NCBI GenBank assembly: GCA_003451675.1
Contig: DMCY01000001.1
Coordinates: 1 to 22,996 of the forward strand
Length of the DNA: 22,996 nucleotides
From: Candidatus Atribacteria bacterium
GTDB taxonomy: Bacteria; Atribacterota; JS1; SB-45; 34-128
Reading direction: 5' to 3'
Of this stretch, positions 15,365 through 22,807 are shown one piece after another; the first letter of the stretch is position 1; each line of letters opens with the position of its first letter. Below the pieces are notes generated by a model. It saw nothing but the letters and a program-made list of their open reading frames with translations, was not told the origin of the DNA and did not search any database. A program made the position numbers and the translations under genes.

Positions 15365-17914
15365 TTATATGTTTTTTCCGCAACAATGTTTGTACTTTAA
15401 TCCACTACCACAAGGGCAAGGGTCATTTCTCCCTATCTTTTTCTTCTTTTTCCCTTCTTCCCGTCCTAATCCTTTCCTTTTAACAAAAGGTGATTTTTTT
15501 GTTTGACTGCTAACCATAGGAGCAGGTGTTTCTCTTCTTGCCTGGCGAACCCCTTGAGACTCTTCTTTTTTAAGCCTGACTTTATAAATAAATTTTACTA
15601 CTTCTTCTTTTATGCTGTTGACCATATCTTGAAACATATTATGGGCTTCAAAATGATATTCCATCAATGGGTCTTTCTGTCCATAAGCCCTTAGTCCTAT
15701 ACCTTGTTTTAATTCATCTAAACGTCGTAGATTGTCTTTCCATTCCCGATCTACCACCCGAAGTACAATCATCGTTTCAATTTGTCTCATCAAAGGTGGC
15801 GTAAATTCTTTTTCCCGTAATTCATATATTTCAAAAGCTTTTTCTGTTAAAATGTCCTGTAATTTAGGAATAGACAATTTAAGTATTTCTTCCTTAGGAA
15901 TAACCAATGGAATAGAGAAGATTTGCATAAAATGATCTTTAAGCCCTGACCAATCCCATTCTTCAGGATAAATTTCTTTATTAGTATAATTTTTCAAGAT
16001 ATTTTCTATAGTGTCTTTTACCATTTCTAAAACATGTTCTTTAACATTTTTACTCTCTAATACCATCCTCCGTTGTTCATAGATTACCTTCCTCTGGTAT
16101 TCCATTTCATTATCAAAATCTAAAAGCTGTTTTCTTATCTCAAAATTTCTTCCCTCTACTTTTTTCTGAGCACTCTCTATCGATCTGGTAACTAAAGGAT
16201 GCTCAATAGGAACATCCTCATCCATGCCTAACTTTTCCATAATTCCAGAAATTTTATCAGAACCAAAGAGCCGCATGAGATCATCTTCTAAAGAAAGGAA
16301 AAAGCGAGAAGAACCGGGATCACCCTGTCTTCCCGATCTACCCCTTAACTGATTATCAATACGTCTGCTTTCGTGTCTTTCCGTTCCAACTACATGTAAA
16401 CCTCCTAATTTAGCTATCCCTTCACCCAAGACAATATCAGTTCCTCGTCCAGCCATATTAGTAGAAATAGTTACATTTTTACCCTGACCTGCTTGAGCTA
16501 TAATTTCTGCTTCTTTCTCGTGATTTTTTGCATTCAAGACATTGTGTCTAATATTCTCTTTCTTTAATAGCCTACTCAACGTTTCTGATTTATCAATCGA
16601 TACCGTCCCTACTAAAATAGGCCTTCCCATCTTATGAACTTCAACTATCTCTTTAATGACTGCCTTAAATTTTTCTCTTTCAGTCCTATAGATAACATCT
16701 GCATAATTATGCCTGATCAATTTTTTATTGGGAGGAATAACCACTACCGGTAGATTGTAGATATGGATAAATTCCTCTTCTTCAGTCTTAGCCGTACCTG
16801 TCATGCCACTAAGTTTCTTATATAATCTAAAATAATTCTGGAAAGTTATAGTAGCTAGAGTCTGATTTTCCCGAGCAATTGCTACCCCTTCTTTTGCCTC
16901 AATAGCCTGATGAAGTCCATCACTGTATCGTCTCCCAAACATTAATCTTCCAGTAAATTCATCTACAATAATCACTTCTCCGTTTTTTACTATATAATCA
17001 ACATCTCTTTTAAATAATCTTTGTGCCTTTAGGGCCTGGATAATATGATGTTGCACATTCATATTTTTCTCATCATATAGATTCTTTATCTGCAACAACC
17101 CTTCGATGCGGGAAACACCCACTTCGGTTAGAGCAACCGTCTTTTCTTTTTCATATATCTTATAATCTACTTCCTCCTGTAAGCGAGTGGCAATTCTGTT
17201 TACCTGTTGATATATTTTAGTCGATTCATCAGAAGGACCAGAAATAATTAAAGGAGTCCTAGCTTCATCGATTAAAATACTATCCACTTCGTCAACAATA
17301 GCAAAATGATAACCTTTTTGAACCACATCTTCCAGACGAACTGCCATATTATCTCTTAAATAATCAAAACCAAATTCATTATTAGTCCCATAGGTTATAT
17401 CTGCTTCATAAGCTTTCTTCCGTTCATCGATTCTCATATCATGCTGGATTAAACCTACTTTTAATCCTAAGAATTCATAAATTCCACCCATCCAATATCT
17501 ATCTCTTTTAGCCAAGTAATCATTTACTGTAACAATATGTACACTTCCACCACTTAAAGCATTTAGGTAAGCGGGCATGGTAGCCACTAAAGTTTTACCT
17601 TCTCCGGTAGCCATCTCGGCTATCTTGCCCTGATGTAAAACAATTCCTCCTATAAGCTGAACATCGAAAGGCCTCATCTTGGTAACTCGTTTAGCTGCTT
17701 CCCGAACGACTGCGAAAACTTCAGGAAGAATATCATCCAGAGTTTCCTCTTTGTTTAATCTCTCTCTAAATTCAGGGGTCTTGTTTTTTAATTCCTCATC
17801 ATTTAATTTTGAAATATCTGGTTCATAGCTGTTTACCATTTCTACAATAGGTTGTAATCTTTTTAATTCCCTTTCGTTAGGGTCACCAAATATCTTTTTT
17901 GTCCAATTAAACAT
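15365..17914 (-). CDS. secA: Protein translocase ATPase SecA
   Basis: This full-length SecA (849 aa) is the motor that drives preproteins through SecYEG. Walker A GEGKT is at 104-108 ([20 protein letters not shown]) and the DEVDS Walker B at 208-212. The helicase-type second motor domain shows [20 protein letters not shown] and [13 protein letters not shown]. The C-terminus ends in a SEC-C zinc motif, C833-x-C835-x8-C844-C845 ([17 protein letters not shown]), preceded by a lysine-rich linker. The start ATG has an AAAAGGAAAAG ribosome site. It sits between the DUF5317/HD-GYP pair and prfB. No second copy or anomaly is seen. Confidence 0.97.
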   Translation of the reverse strand: MFNWTKKIFGDPNERELKRLQPIVEMVNSYEPDISKLNDEELKNKTPEFRERLNKEETLDDILPEVFAVVREAAKRVTKMRPFDVQLIGGIVLHQGKIAEMATGEGKTLVATMPAYLNALSGGSVHIVTVNDYLAKRDRYWMGGIYEFLGLKVGLIQHDMRIDERKKAYEADITYGTNNEFGFDYLRDNMAVRLEDVVQKGYHFAIVDEVDSILIDEARTPLIISGPSDESTKIYQQVNRIATRLQEEVDYKIYEKEKTVALTEVGVSRIEGLLQIKNLYDEKNMNVQHHIIQALKAQRLFKRDVDYIVKNGEVIIVDEFTGRLMFGRRYSDGLHQAIEAKEGVAIARENQTLATITFQNYFRLYKKLSGMTGTAKTEEEEFIHIYNLPVVVIPPNKKLIRHNYADVIYRTEREKFKAVIKEIVEVHKMGRPILVGTVSIDKSETLSRLLKKENIRHNVLNAKNHEKEAEIIAQAGQGKNVTISTNMAGRGTDIVLGEGIAKLGGLHVVGTERHESRRIDNQLRGRSGRQGDPGSSRFFLSLEDDLMRLFGSDKISGIMEKLGMDEDVPIEHPLVTRSIESAQKKVEGRNFEIRKQLLDFDNEMEYQRKVIYEQRRMVLESKNVKEHVLEMVKDTIENILKNYTNKEIYPEEWDWSGLKDHFMQIFSIPLVIPKEEILKLSIPKLQDILTEKAFEIYELREKEFTPPLMRQIETMIVLRVVDREWKDNLRRLDELKQGIGLRAYGQKDPLMEYHFEAHNMFQDMVNSIKEEVVKFIYKVRLKKEESQGVRQARRETPAPMVSSQTKKSPFVKRKGLGREEGKKKKKIGRNDPCPCGSGLKYKHCCGKNI

Positions 17915-17984
17915 AATTATCTTTTCCTTTTCATTCTAAAATCTGAAATTTTGTTTTTACTTTATGAACTATTAACTTACAATA

Positions 17985-18112
17985 GTTGTTAGTTGGTTAC
18001 TTAGTTAACTGGTTAATTAGTTAAGAAAACAAAAGATATAATTAAAAAAATAGAAATATCATTGCAATTGAACCAGATAACCAGGTAACCAATTAACTAA
18101 TCAAGATACTAA
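17985..18112. repeat. Inverted pair of GGTTAnn-type quasi-tandem repeats
   Basis: AGTTGGTTACTTAGTTAACT and continuing GGTTAATTAGTTAAG words (17991-18025) are mirrored by AACCAGATAACCAGGTAACC and AATTAACTAATCAAG (18071-18105). The two halves can form an imperfect long stem around an A-rich centre. It lies between the DUF5317 gene and secA, within the secA leader on the minus strand. Confidence 0.6.
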
Positions 18113-18718
18113 TCAGGCTTCTGGATTCAGCTCTTTATCTTCTGAATTCTTTTCTCTCTCTTCTGAATTCTGTTTTTTCACCATTGCATTTTGGATTAAG
18201 CTGAACACTCCATAAAACATTAAAAAATCTCCCGCGCTTACCACTGAAGGATCAGGTAAAGGGGGAGACAAGGGTATAACATCGGCTAAAAATCTAAATA
18301 AGGTCTTTTCAGTTATCAGGGTATGGGTAACATAGGTACCTTCTTTTAACACCAGAGCAAAATCATCTAATCCTGCTTTATATAAACTGCTCAACAATAC
18401 CGGCATATGGCCGCCATTGGCGATAATAACTACAAAATTAAAGATTATCCCCAGAGTGATAAAATTCATTCCTTTTAGCTCTTTATTATACCAAACTGCC
18501 AACAGAAGAACAATATAAGAGAAAATTATCATATAAGAACTATAATCGAGAACAAATTTTACTTTTTTTGGCTCCAGAAAAACTAATCCAGCCTGAATTA
18601 AACAGGCTAATACTATTAATTCTATTCTCTTTAGTGAAATCTGGCTCAAACTGCTTAACTTACCATTACGAGCCAGTCCTATTATAATGGAAATAATTAT
18701 AATATAGGCATATAACAT
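18113..18718 (-). CDS. DUF5317 family membrane protein
   Basis: This 201-aa integral membrane protein has about five hydrophobic segments: residues 2-15, 31-47, 60-74, 85-100, and 163-178 near the C-terminus. It carries the DUF5317 pattern, notably NFVVIIANGGHMPVL in the fourth segment region, LADVIPLSPPLPDPSVVSAG, and a terminal GDFLMFYGVFSL. The last 20 residues are a charged tail (SEEREKNSEDKELNPEA). It starts directly after the HD-GYP stop with no gap, so the two are translationally linked. DUF5317 proteins frequently accompany HD-GYP or diguanylate cyclase genes, but the function is unknown. Confidence 0.8.
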   Translation of the reverse strand: MLYAYIIIISIIIGLARNGKLSSLSQISLKRIELIVLACLIQAGLVFLEPKKVKFVLDYSSYMIIFSYIVLLLAVWYNKELKGMNFITLGIIFNFVVIIANGGHMPVLLSSLYKAGLDDFALVLKEGTYVTHTLITEKTLFRFLADVIPLSPPLPDPSVVSAGDFLMFYGVFSLIQNAMVKKQNSEEREKNSEDKELNPEA

Positions 18719-19957
18719 TTATTCTTCTCTTTCTCTATCAAGAACCAAAATAAGAGCTTTAACTACTTCGGGGTCAAATTGTTTTCCGGATTGATCTGTT
18801 AGCTCCTTTAATATCTTGTCTTTATCTAACTTTTTTCGATAAGGGCGATCAGAGTTCATGGCATCATAGGCATCAGCTACGGCAATTATTCTGGAAAATA
18901 TGGGTATATCCTTACTTTTTACTCCATCAGGATAGCCTTTACCATCATATCTTTCATGATGGTGATAGATTGCTTCATATGAATTTTTTAAAAAATCTAC
19001 CGGTTCTATGATATTAGCTCCCATAATCGTATGTTCTTTTATTTTTTCATACTCTTGATTTGTCAAACTATCTTTTTTTCCTAAGATTTTATCCGCTATG
19101 CCAATCTTTCCTATATCATGCAGTAAAGCGGTATATTCTATATTCTCAATGTCCCTATCAGATAAATTTAATTCTTGAGCTAAAGCTACAGAAGTTTCCG
19201 CCACTCTTTCTGAATGACCTTTAGTATAGGGATCTTTGGCATCAATGGCTGCTGCTAAAGCACGAATAGTATCCAAATATACTTTGCGCATCTTGGTATA
19301 TAATTCAAAAGAACGACGGGCCAGTAATAAAGGGAGAAAGAATAATAAAATACCCACAATGCCAACCTGTGTATAGACGATAGCCATAAGAAAACCCATG
19401 GGGGCTTCTGCTATATAACTAAGTACCGTATCCTTGATACTCGTCCTCCAAATTGTTCTTATTCTAACATTTTTAGCAAATGATACAACTAAAATAAATA
19501 ATGTTATGTTTATAATACAATAAGTTAAAGCGCAGATAGTAGCAGGAAAAATAAACCTAAAAATATTTTGTGCTCCCACAACTCCTCCTGCTTGTTGATA
19601 GGCAATACCAGCAATACCAGCTGTTAAAGCATATTGAGAGGTATTAAATATTATTTTATACCACGACACTTTCCTCTCAATTATTTCACCTATTAATGCA
19701 CCCAAAGCAGTTATTAACATGGCTAAGGCCGGTCCATAGACCAAAATCAGCACAAAATCTATAGGAAAACCGATGCTTACAACTCCTCCTATAGGCAAAT
19801 CAACCGGAATAAATTCAGCAAAGGTGGATATAGTAAGAAAAAAAATAATTGCCAACCAAGTATTAGAAAATGAGGGTAAAGAAGGTGATAAATATGTAAA
19901 AAGAGCGATAGCTAATGTTGTTATTACTATAATGTATATTTTTAATTTTAAAGACAA
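18719..19957 (-). CDS. Membrane-anchored HD-GYP domain protein (predicted cyclic-di-GMP phosphodiesterase)
   Basis: This 412-aa protein has an N-terminal membrane domain of about seven or eight hydrophobic segments (residues 7-215) with no recognised ligand motif. A short helix (YLDTIRALAAAIDAKDPYT) then leads into an HD-GYP domain (about 240-405). The catalytic HD pair is H280-D281 (LLHDIGKIGI), HHHER is at 331-335, GKGYPDG (the GYP signature) at 339-345, and ADAYDAM at 361-367. All metal-binding motifs are intact, so c-di-GMP hydrolysis is likely. It starts at TTG behind a GGGGGGG run; the only upstream ATG is in another frame and stops at once. It is followed without a gap by the DUF5317 gene and preceded by a tiny membrane-peptide ORF. 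Confidence 0.9.
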   Translation of the reverse strand: MSLKLKIYIIVITTLAIALFTYLSPSLPSFSNTWLAIIFFLTISTFAEFIPVDLPIGGVVSIGFPIDFVLILVYGPALAMLITALGALIGEIIERKVSWYKIIFNTSQYALTAGIAGIAYQQAGGVVGAQNIFRFIFPATICALTYCIINITLFILVVSFAKNVRIRTIWRTSIKDTVLSYIAEAPMGFLMAIVYTQVGIVGILLFFLPLLLARRSFELYTKMRKVYLDTIRALAAAIDAKDPYTKGHSERVAETSVALAQELNLSDRDIENIEYTALLHDIGKIGIADKILGKKDSLTNQEYEKIKEHTIMGANIIEPVDFLKNSYEAIYHHHERYDGKGYPDGVKSKDIPIFSRIIAVADAYDAMNSDRPYRKKLDKDKILKELTDQSGKQFDPEVVKALILVLDREREE

Positions 19958-19990
19958 ATCATATTACCCCCCCTTGAGTATAAATAAATT

Positions 19991-20004
19991 AGGCCGGCAG
20001 GCCT
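19991..20004 (-). terminator. GC-rich hairpin between the small ORF and the HD-GYP gene
   Basis: AGGCC-tgcc-GGCCT (minus strand) lies 14 nt after the small ORF stop and is followed by AATTTATTTAT. It may terminate or attenuate transcription before the HD-GYP gene, whose start is 34 nt further on. The tail is T-poor for a strong terminator. Confidence 0.35.
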
Positions 20005-20017
20005 CTATTATTCTATA

Positions 20018-20107
20018 TTATCTCCAGCTATATTTAGCGCCACCGGCTAATAACAGAGCCATGACACTAATTAATAAGCTGATTAGTTTTGCCTTATTAA
20101 TCTTCAT
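20018..20107 (-). CDS. 29-aa hydrophobic small peptide
   Basis: This is a small ORF with a very strong ribosome site (GGAGGTGCAAAAG then ATG). The product is MKINKAKLISLLISVMALLL followed by AGGAKYSWR: a basic start, a single hydrophobic segment of about 13-15 residues, and a basic aromatic end. It looks like a single-span membrane peptide or a bare signal-like peptide. An in-frame ATG 39 nt upstream (20146) exists but lies in repeat-like DNA with no ribosome site. It immediately precedes the HD-GYP - DUF5317 pair and is bounded by an inverted repeat. The function is unknown; coding status rests on the ribosome site and peptide character. Confidence 0.6.
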   Translation of the reverse strand: MKINKAKLISLLISVMALLLAGGAKYSWR

Positions 20108-20237
20108 CTTTTGCACCTCCACGGTTTCTATTTGTTTTTCCAACATTCAAAACCGCTTCGCTTCGCTCAATGATACTGCTACATCTTTTATTATATTATT
20201 AGTTCAAAATACAGGCCTCACCGACCTAATTTTTTAT

Positions 20238-20945
20238 TTATTTTTCTTTTGTTAAAATTCTACGATTAGTAGCTTTAAGGATTGCTTTTACTACTGCCTT
20301 ATTGAAGTCATCTTTAATTACCGTAGAACCTACTAAATTTTCCTTTCTTTTTGAATCGATTAGATTAATAGAAACTACCATTATTTCTTTACTATCTAAC
20401 TCAATCTTTTTTATTTCATCTACCTGAAAGAAAATTGAGCCCTCTAAATAAGAGCTTATCCCCTCTAAGGCAGCTTTAGCCACTAAATATTCCTGATTTT
20501 CGCCCCAATTTTTTCCAGATACTTTACCTTCATATATTTTTCCGTTATTTTCTAATTTTACACAAACTTCAAACTGATTACCGATAGTTCCCACTTTAAC
20601 ATCAGAGAATTTAAGTCTTAAAGAAGGTTCTGATTCTTCTTCCTTTATTTGCTCATCTCTTATTTCTTTATCCTTTACTTGCGCTATACTAATTTTTCTA
20701 TAATCTACTTGAATATTATATTTAGCTAATAAAAACGATTCTATATCTCGGGTGATTCTTTTGGGATTAGAAGAATCTTTAGTAATTATATGAATTTCTT
20801 TTATATCTCTATCCTCTGATAATACTATTTTCGCAAATAGAATATCACTTATATCTTTTAACGATTTTTCTATATCTTCTACTTCGTAATTAAAACGTCG
20901 GGGAATTATAAAATTACGAAATGCATGTAATTTATTTTTCTCCAT
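20238..20945 (-). CDS. Conserved protein of unknown function next to hpf
   Basis: This 235-aa soluble protein starts at ATG 20945, where AAGGAGGAATCT overlaps the hpf stop. A TTG at 20972 would extend it into hpf and has no ribosome site. The N-terminal half (about 20-90) contains EDIEKSLKDISDILFAKIVL, IKEIHIITKDSSNPKRITRD and IESFLLAKYNIQVDYRKISI. This resembles an alpha/beta module I associate with hypothetical proteins of Firmicutes-like anaerobes. A charged linker (EIRDEQIKEEESEP) leads to a second alpha/beta domain (LRLKFSDVKVGTIGNQFEV, YLVAKAALEGISSYLEGSIF, VIKDDFNKAVVKAILKATNR). No catalytic motif is evident. The 10-nt spacing from hpf suggests cotranscription with the hibernation factor. 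Confidence 0.75.
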   Translation of the reverse strand: MEKNKLHAFRNFIIPRRFNYEVEDIEKSLKDISDILFAKIVLSEDRDIKEIHIITKDSSNPKRITRDIESFLLAKYNIQVDYRKISIAQVKDKEIRDEQIKEEESEPSLRLKFSDVKVGTIGNQFEVCVKLENNGKIYEGKVSGKNWGENQEYLVAKAALEGISSYLEGSIFFQVDEIKKIELDSKEIMVVSINLIDSKRKENLVGSTVIKDDFNKAVVKAILKATNRRILTKEK

Positions 20946-20955
20946 AGATTCCTCC

Positions 20956-21495
20956 TTAAAATTCCGGCTCAATCAGTCCGAAATTCCCGTCTTTTCTTTT
21001 ATACAGAACATTAACTTTGTTGGTATTATCATTTGCAAAAACAAAAAAATTGTGTCCCAATAAATCCATTTGCATTGCCGCTTCTTCTACTGACATCGGT
21101 TTAATAGCAAATCTTTTAGTCTTTACAATTTTGGCAATCTTATCCGGCTCACTATCTTCAGCATTAATCCCTTTGTTAGCTAACCCTATTTTTTCTGTCC
21201 CGGGGTGGGGTTTCTGAAAATATTTTTCCTTATATTTCTTTATCTGTCTTTCTAATTTATCTGCTACTTTATCTATGGAAGTATACATATCATCTGTTTC
21301 TTCTTCTGCTCTGATCAAAGCCCTTCTTGCCTGCAAGGTTGCTTCAACAATTTGCCTATTTTTCTCTACACTTAAAGTTACTATTACTTCTAAGATATGA
21401 TCAAAATGTCTCTCGATCTTGCTTAACCTTTTTTCAATATAACTACGCATCGCATCTGTCACTTCAATATGTTTTCCTTTGAAAGTAATCTTCAT
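20956..21495 (-). CDS. hpf: Ribosome hibernation promoting factor, long form
   Basis: This 179-aa long HPF (also called RaiA/YvyD type) pairs ribosomes into inactive 100S dimers. The N-terminal domain (about 1-100) carries MKITFKGKHIEVTDAMRSYI, EKRLSKIERHF and TLQARRALIRAEEETDDMYT, which in the family binds the 30S decoding region. A linker leads to the C-terminal dimerisation domain (about 120-179; KRFAIKPMSVEEAAMQMDLL, HNFFVFANDNT, and the terminal DGNFGLIEPEF). The start has an AAGGAGGAAAGAG ribosome site. In Firmicutes the gene lies between comF and secA, as here. A structured raiA-like RNA lies upstream. Confidence 0.95.
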   Translation of the reverse strand: MKITFKGKHIEVTDAMRSYIEKRLSKIERHFDHILEVIVTLSVEKNRQIVEATLQARRALIRAEEETDDMYTSIDKVADKLERQIKKYKEKYFQKPHPGTEKIGLANKGINAEDSEPDKIAKIVKTKRFAIKPMSVEEAAMQMDLLGHNFFVFANDNTNKVNVLYKRKDGNFGLIEPEF

Positions 21496-21660
21496 ATCTC
21501 TTTCCTCCTTAGTAATAGTTTATTTTACTTAATATATATATTCTCCGTCTAAACAAAAAACCCTTTTTTATTTTAAATTTTTTTAAAAATATTTTTAATT
21601 TATTTTTTCCTTTTAATTTCTAATTGTTTTCCCTTCGTTAGCTATCTAAATATATTCTAT
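21496..21660. other. AT-rich leader between the raiA-like RNA and hpf
   Basis: This 165-bp stretch is almost pure A/T with no ORF. On the minus strand TTGTTT and TATTAA with 16-bp spacing (in the 21529-21557 area) could serve as an hpf promoter. An AAAAAAGGGTTTTTT word just upstream could end the RNA. Neither is strong. Confidence 0.3.
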
Positions 21661-21889
21661 CCGCCTTTCCTCAGACTGACCTGGTCTTTGCCCCCACACT
21701 CGCCTGCTGAGAGGTTTGCTTAGGAACTTTATCCTTTACTACTACTCTTCTCTTATTGTTCTAACCTGTTAAGGTTAAGGCAGGACTTACTCCAAAGCCG
21801 CACCATGCTCAGTAACCAAAGTTACCTTACGTGGGTCGTTTCGCCTGCGACTGGCTTCGACTTTCAACCACAGCTCTAAGGAGAGGCGG
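21661..21889 (-). ncRNA. Candidate raiA-type structured noncoding RNA
   Basis: This 229-nt element has roughly half G+C inside very A/T-rich DNA, lies between comF and hpf (raiA), and contains no usable ORF. Its ends pair: CCGCCTTTCCTCAGA (21661-21675) with TCTAAGGAGAGGCGG (21875-21889), 15 positions with one mismatch and one G-T pair. Inside are GTAAC-caaa-GTTAC (21812-21825), TAACC/GGTTA near 21762-21777, and GTCG/CGAC around 21836-21851. A TATAAA box on the minus strand (21904-21899) sits about 10 nt before the 5' end of the stem, supporting transcription toward hpf. Size, compact multi-stem form and location upstream of hpf match the raiA RNA motif described from Firmicutes and Actinobacteria. 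The identification rests on context and structure plus remembered sequence likeness (GGTAACTTTGGTTACTGAGC). A mobile element with terminal inverted repeats is the alternative. Confidence 0.72.
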
Positions 21890-21899
21890 TATATGAGCT

Positions 21900-22655
21900 T
21901 TATACGGTTCGGGCTAAAGTTAAAACGAATATATTCTTTGCTCGAGCTTTTATTAATTCCTTAGCACATTCTTCTACAGTAGCTCCGGTAGTAAAAACAT
22001 CATCTAAAATCAGAATATTTTTCCCTTTAATTTCTTCTGTTTTTTCTACCGAAAAAGCCCTAAGAATATTTTTTACCCTTTCTTTCTTAGATAAATTAAC
22101 CTGAAAAGGGGTTAACTTTTTCTTTATTATAATCTTTTCTCCAACCGGGATAGAAAAATAATCTCCTATGACTTTACTCAACAAAACGCTCTGATTAAAT
22201 CCCCTTCTCTTTAAATCATTCTTATGTAAAGGAACAGGAATAATTATGTCAAATTTATTTTCAAATTCATTATTTTTTAATAAATAATCCACCATTAACT
22301 TTCCTAATGCTTTAGCCAACTTTTTCTCTCCATAGTATTTAAAGAGATGAATGCATTTTTTTAATACCTTATCGTATACTCCAGTAGAACGAGAGAATTC
22401 AAAAGAATATTTTTTTCTTTTACAATCAAGGCATAGGATTTCTCTGTTTTGCTTAAAAACATCAGTAGGTATTAAAGGTTTTCCGCACTTTACGCAATAA
22501 GGTCGTTCGATTAATTCAATGGTTTTAAAACAATCTTCACAAATCGAGAATCCTTTAGATTCTCGGATAGGTTTTTCGCATATCTTACAATCTAAGGGAA
22601 AAACAAAATTAAGCAACCCTTCTTTTATATATTCTATCATACTTTGATTATTCAT
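21900..22655 (-). CDS. comFC: ComF family protein (phosphoribosyltransferase fold)
   Basis: This 251-aa ComF/ComFC protein is required for DNA uptake in competent bacteria and is also widespread in non-competent ones. The N-terminus holds four Cys pairs that bind zinc (C23/C26, C39/C42, C54/C57, C75/C78; e.g. CKICEKP, CVKCGKP, CLDCKRK). The phosphoribosyltransferase-like core follows: VPLHKNDLKRRGFNQS at 141-156 and the PRPP-loop-like ILDDVFTTGATVEECAKEL at 216-234. The start ATG is preceded by TTAAGGTTAGT. It ends just ahead of the raiA-like RNA, whose probable -10 box overlaps its last codons. The comF - hpf neighbourhood is typical of Firmicutes-like genomes. Confidence 0.93.
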   Translation of the reverse strand: MNNQSMIEYIKEGLLNFVFPLDCKICEKPIRESKGFSICEDCFKTIELIERPYCVKCGKPLIPTDVFKQNREILCLDCKRKKYSFEFSRSTGVYDKVLKKCIHLFKYYGEKKLAKALGKLMVDYLLKNNEFENKFDIIIPVPLHKNDLKRRGFNQSVLLSKVIGDYFSIPVGEKIIIKKKLTPFQVNLSKKERVKNILRAFSVEKTEEIKGKNILILDDVFTTGATVEECAKELIKARAKNIFVLTLARTV

Positions 22656-22671
22656 ACTAACCTTAATTTAT

Positions 22672-22746
22672 TAGGTCTGTGTCAACTCTTTGGGGGTAGT
22701 TTTCTTTGGTGAAAAAAATTCTTCTGGTTTTGGGCAGACCTACCCC
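22672..22746. repeat. Competing inverted repeats upstream of comF (possible mobile-element end)
   Basis: The segment CAGACCTACCCC (22735-22746) can pair either with TAGGTCTG (22672-22679) or with the GGGGGTAG word at about 22692-22699, so two mutually exclusive stems exist. The minus-strand words AGTTGACACAGACC here and AGTTGATACCGATG near 22773-22786 are near-repeats and resemble the ends of some insertion sequences. No transposase is identified with certainty. Confidence 0.35.
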
Positions 22747-22807
22747 TTATTTTATTTAGGTTATGATAATACATCGGTATCAACTTTCTTATATTTTCTT
22801 TAACTGA

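Larger units (their letters stand above)
19987..20231. repeat. Inverted-repeat-bounded block enclosing a small ORF
   Basis: AATTAGGCCGGCAGGCCT plus CTATT (19987-20009) and the reverse complement of 20208-20231 (AATTAGGTCGGTGAGGCC plus TGTATT) match at about 19 of 23 positions once a single-base gap is allowed. They face each other across roughly 200 bp. The block also contains CCGCTTCGCTTCGCTCAA (20153-20170), a GCGAAGC-type repeat word. It could be a REP-pair or MITE-like insertion, or simply two terminator hairpins of opposite sense. Confidence 0.5.

Noticed and set aside
19958..20237. c-di-GMP riboswitch upstream of the HD-GYP gene
   Set aside because: I looked for the GEMM-type aptamer core and tetraloop-receptor pattern on the minus strand and did not find it.
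20946..20972. TTG start extending the unknown protein into hpf
   Set aside because: The ATG at 20945 has AAGGAGG at ideal spacing; the TTG has none.
21661..21889. RNase P RNA, SRP RNA, tmRNA or group II intron
   Set aside because: GAGGAAAGGC and CCAGGTCAG resemble RNase P and SRP words, but the RNase P core, the SRP GGAAGCAGC loop, the tmRNA tRNA-like ends and intron domain V are all absent.
21788..21894. Minus-strand reading frame through the GC-rich element (peptide LELWLKVEASRRRND...)
   Set aside because: It has no start or ribosome site and ends within the element. The pairing ends and internal hairpins fit a structured RNA better; such frames are typical false genes over RNAs.
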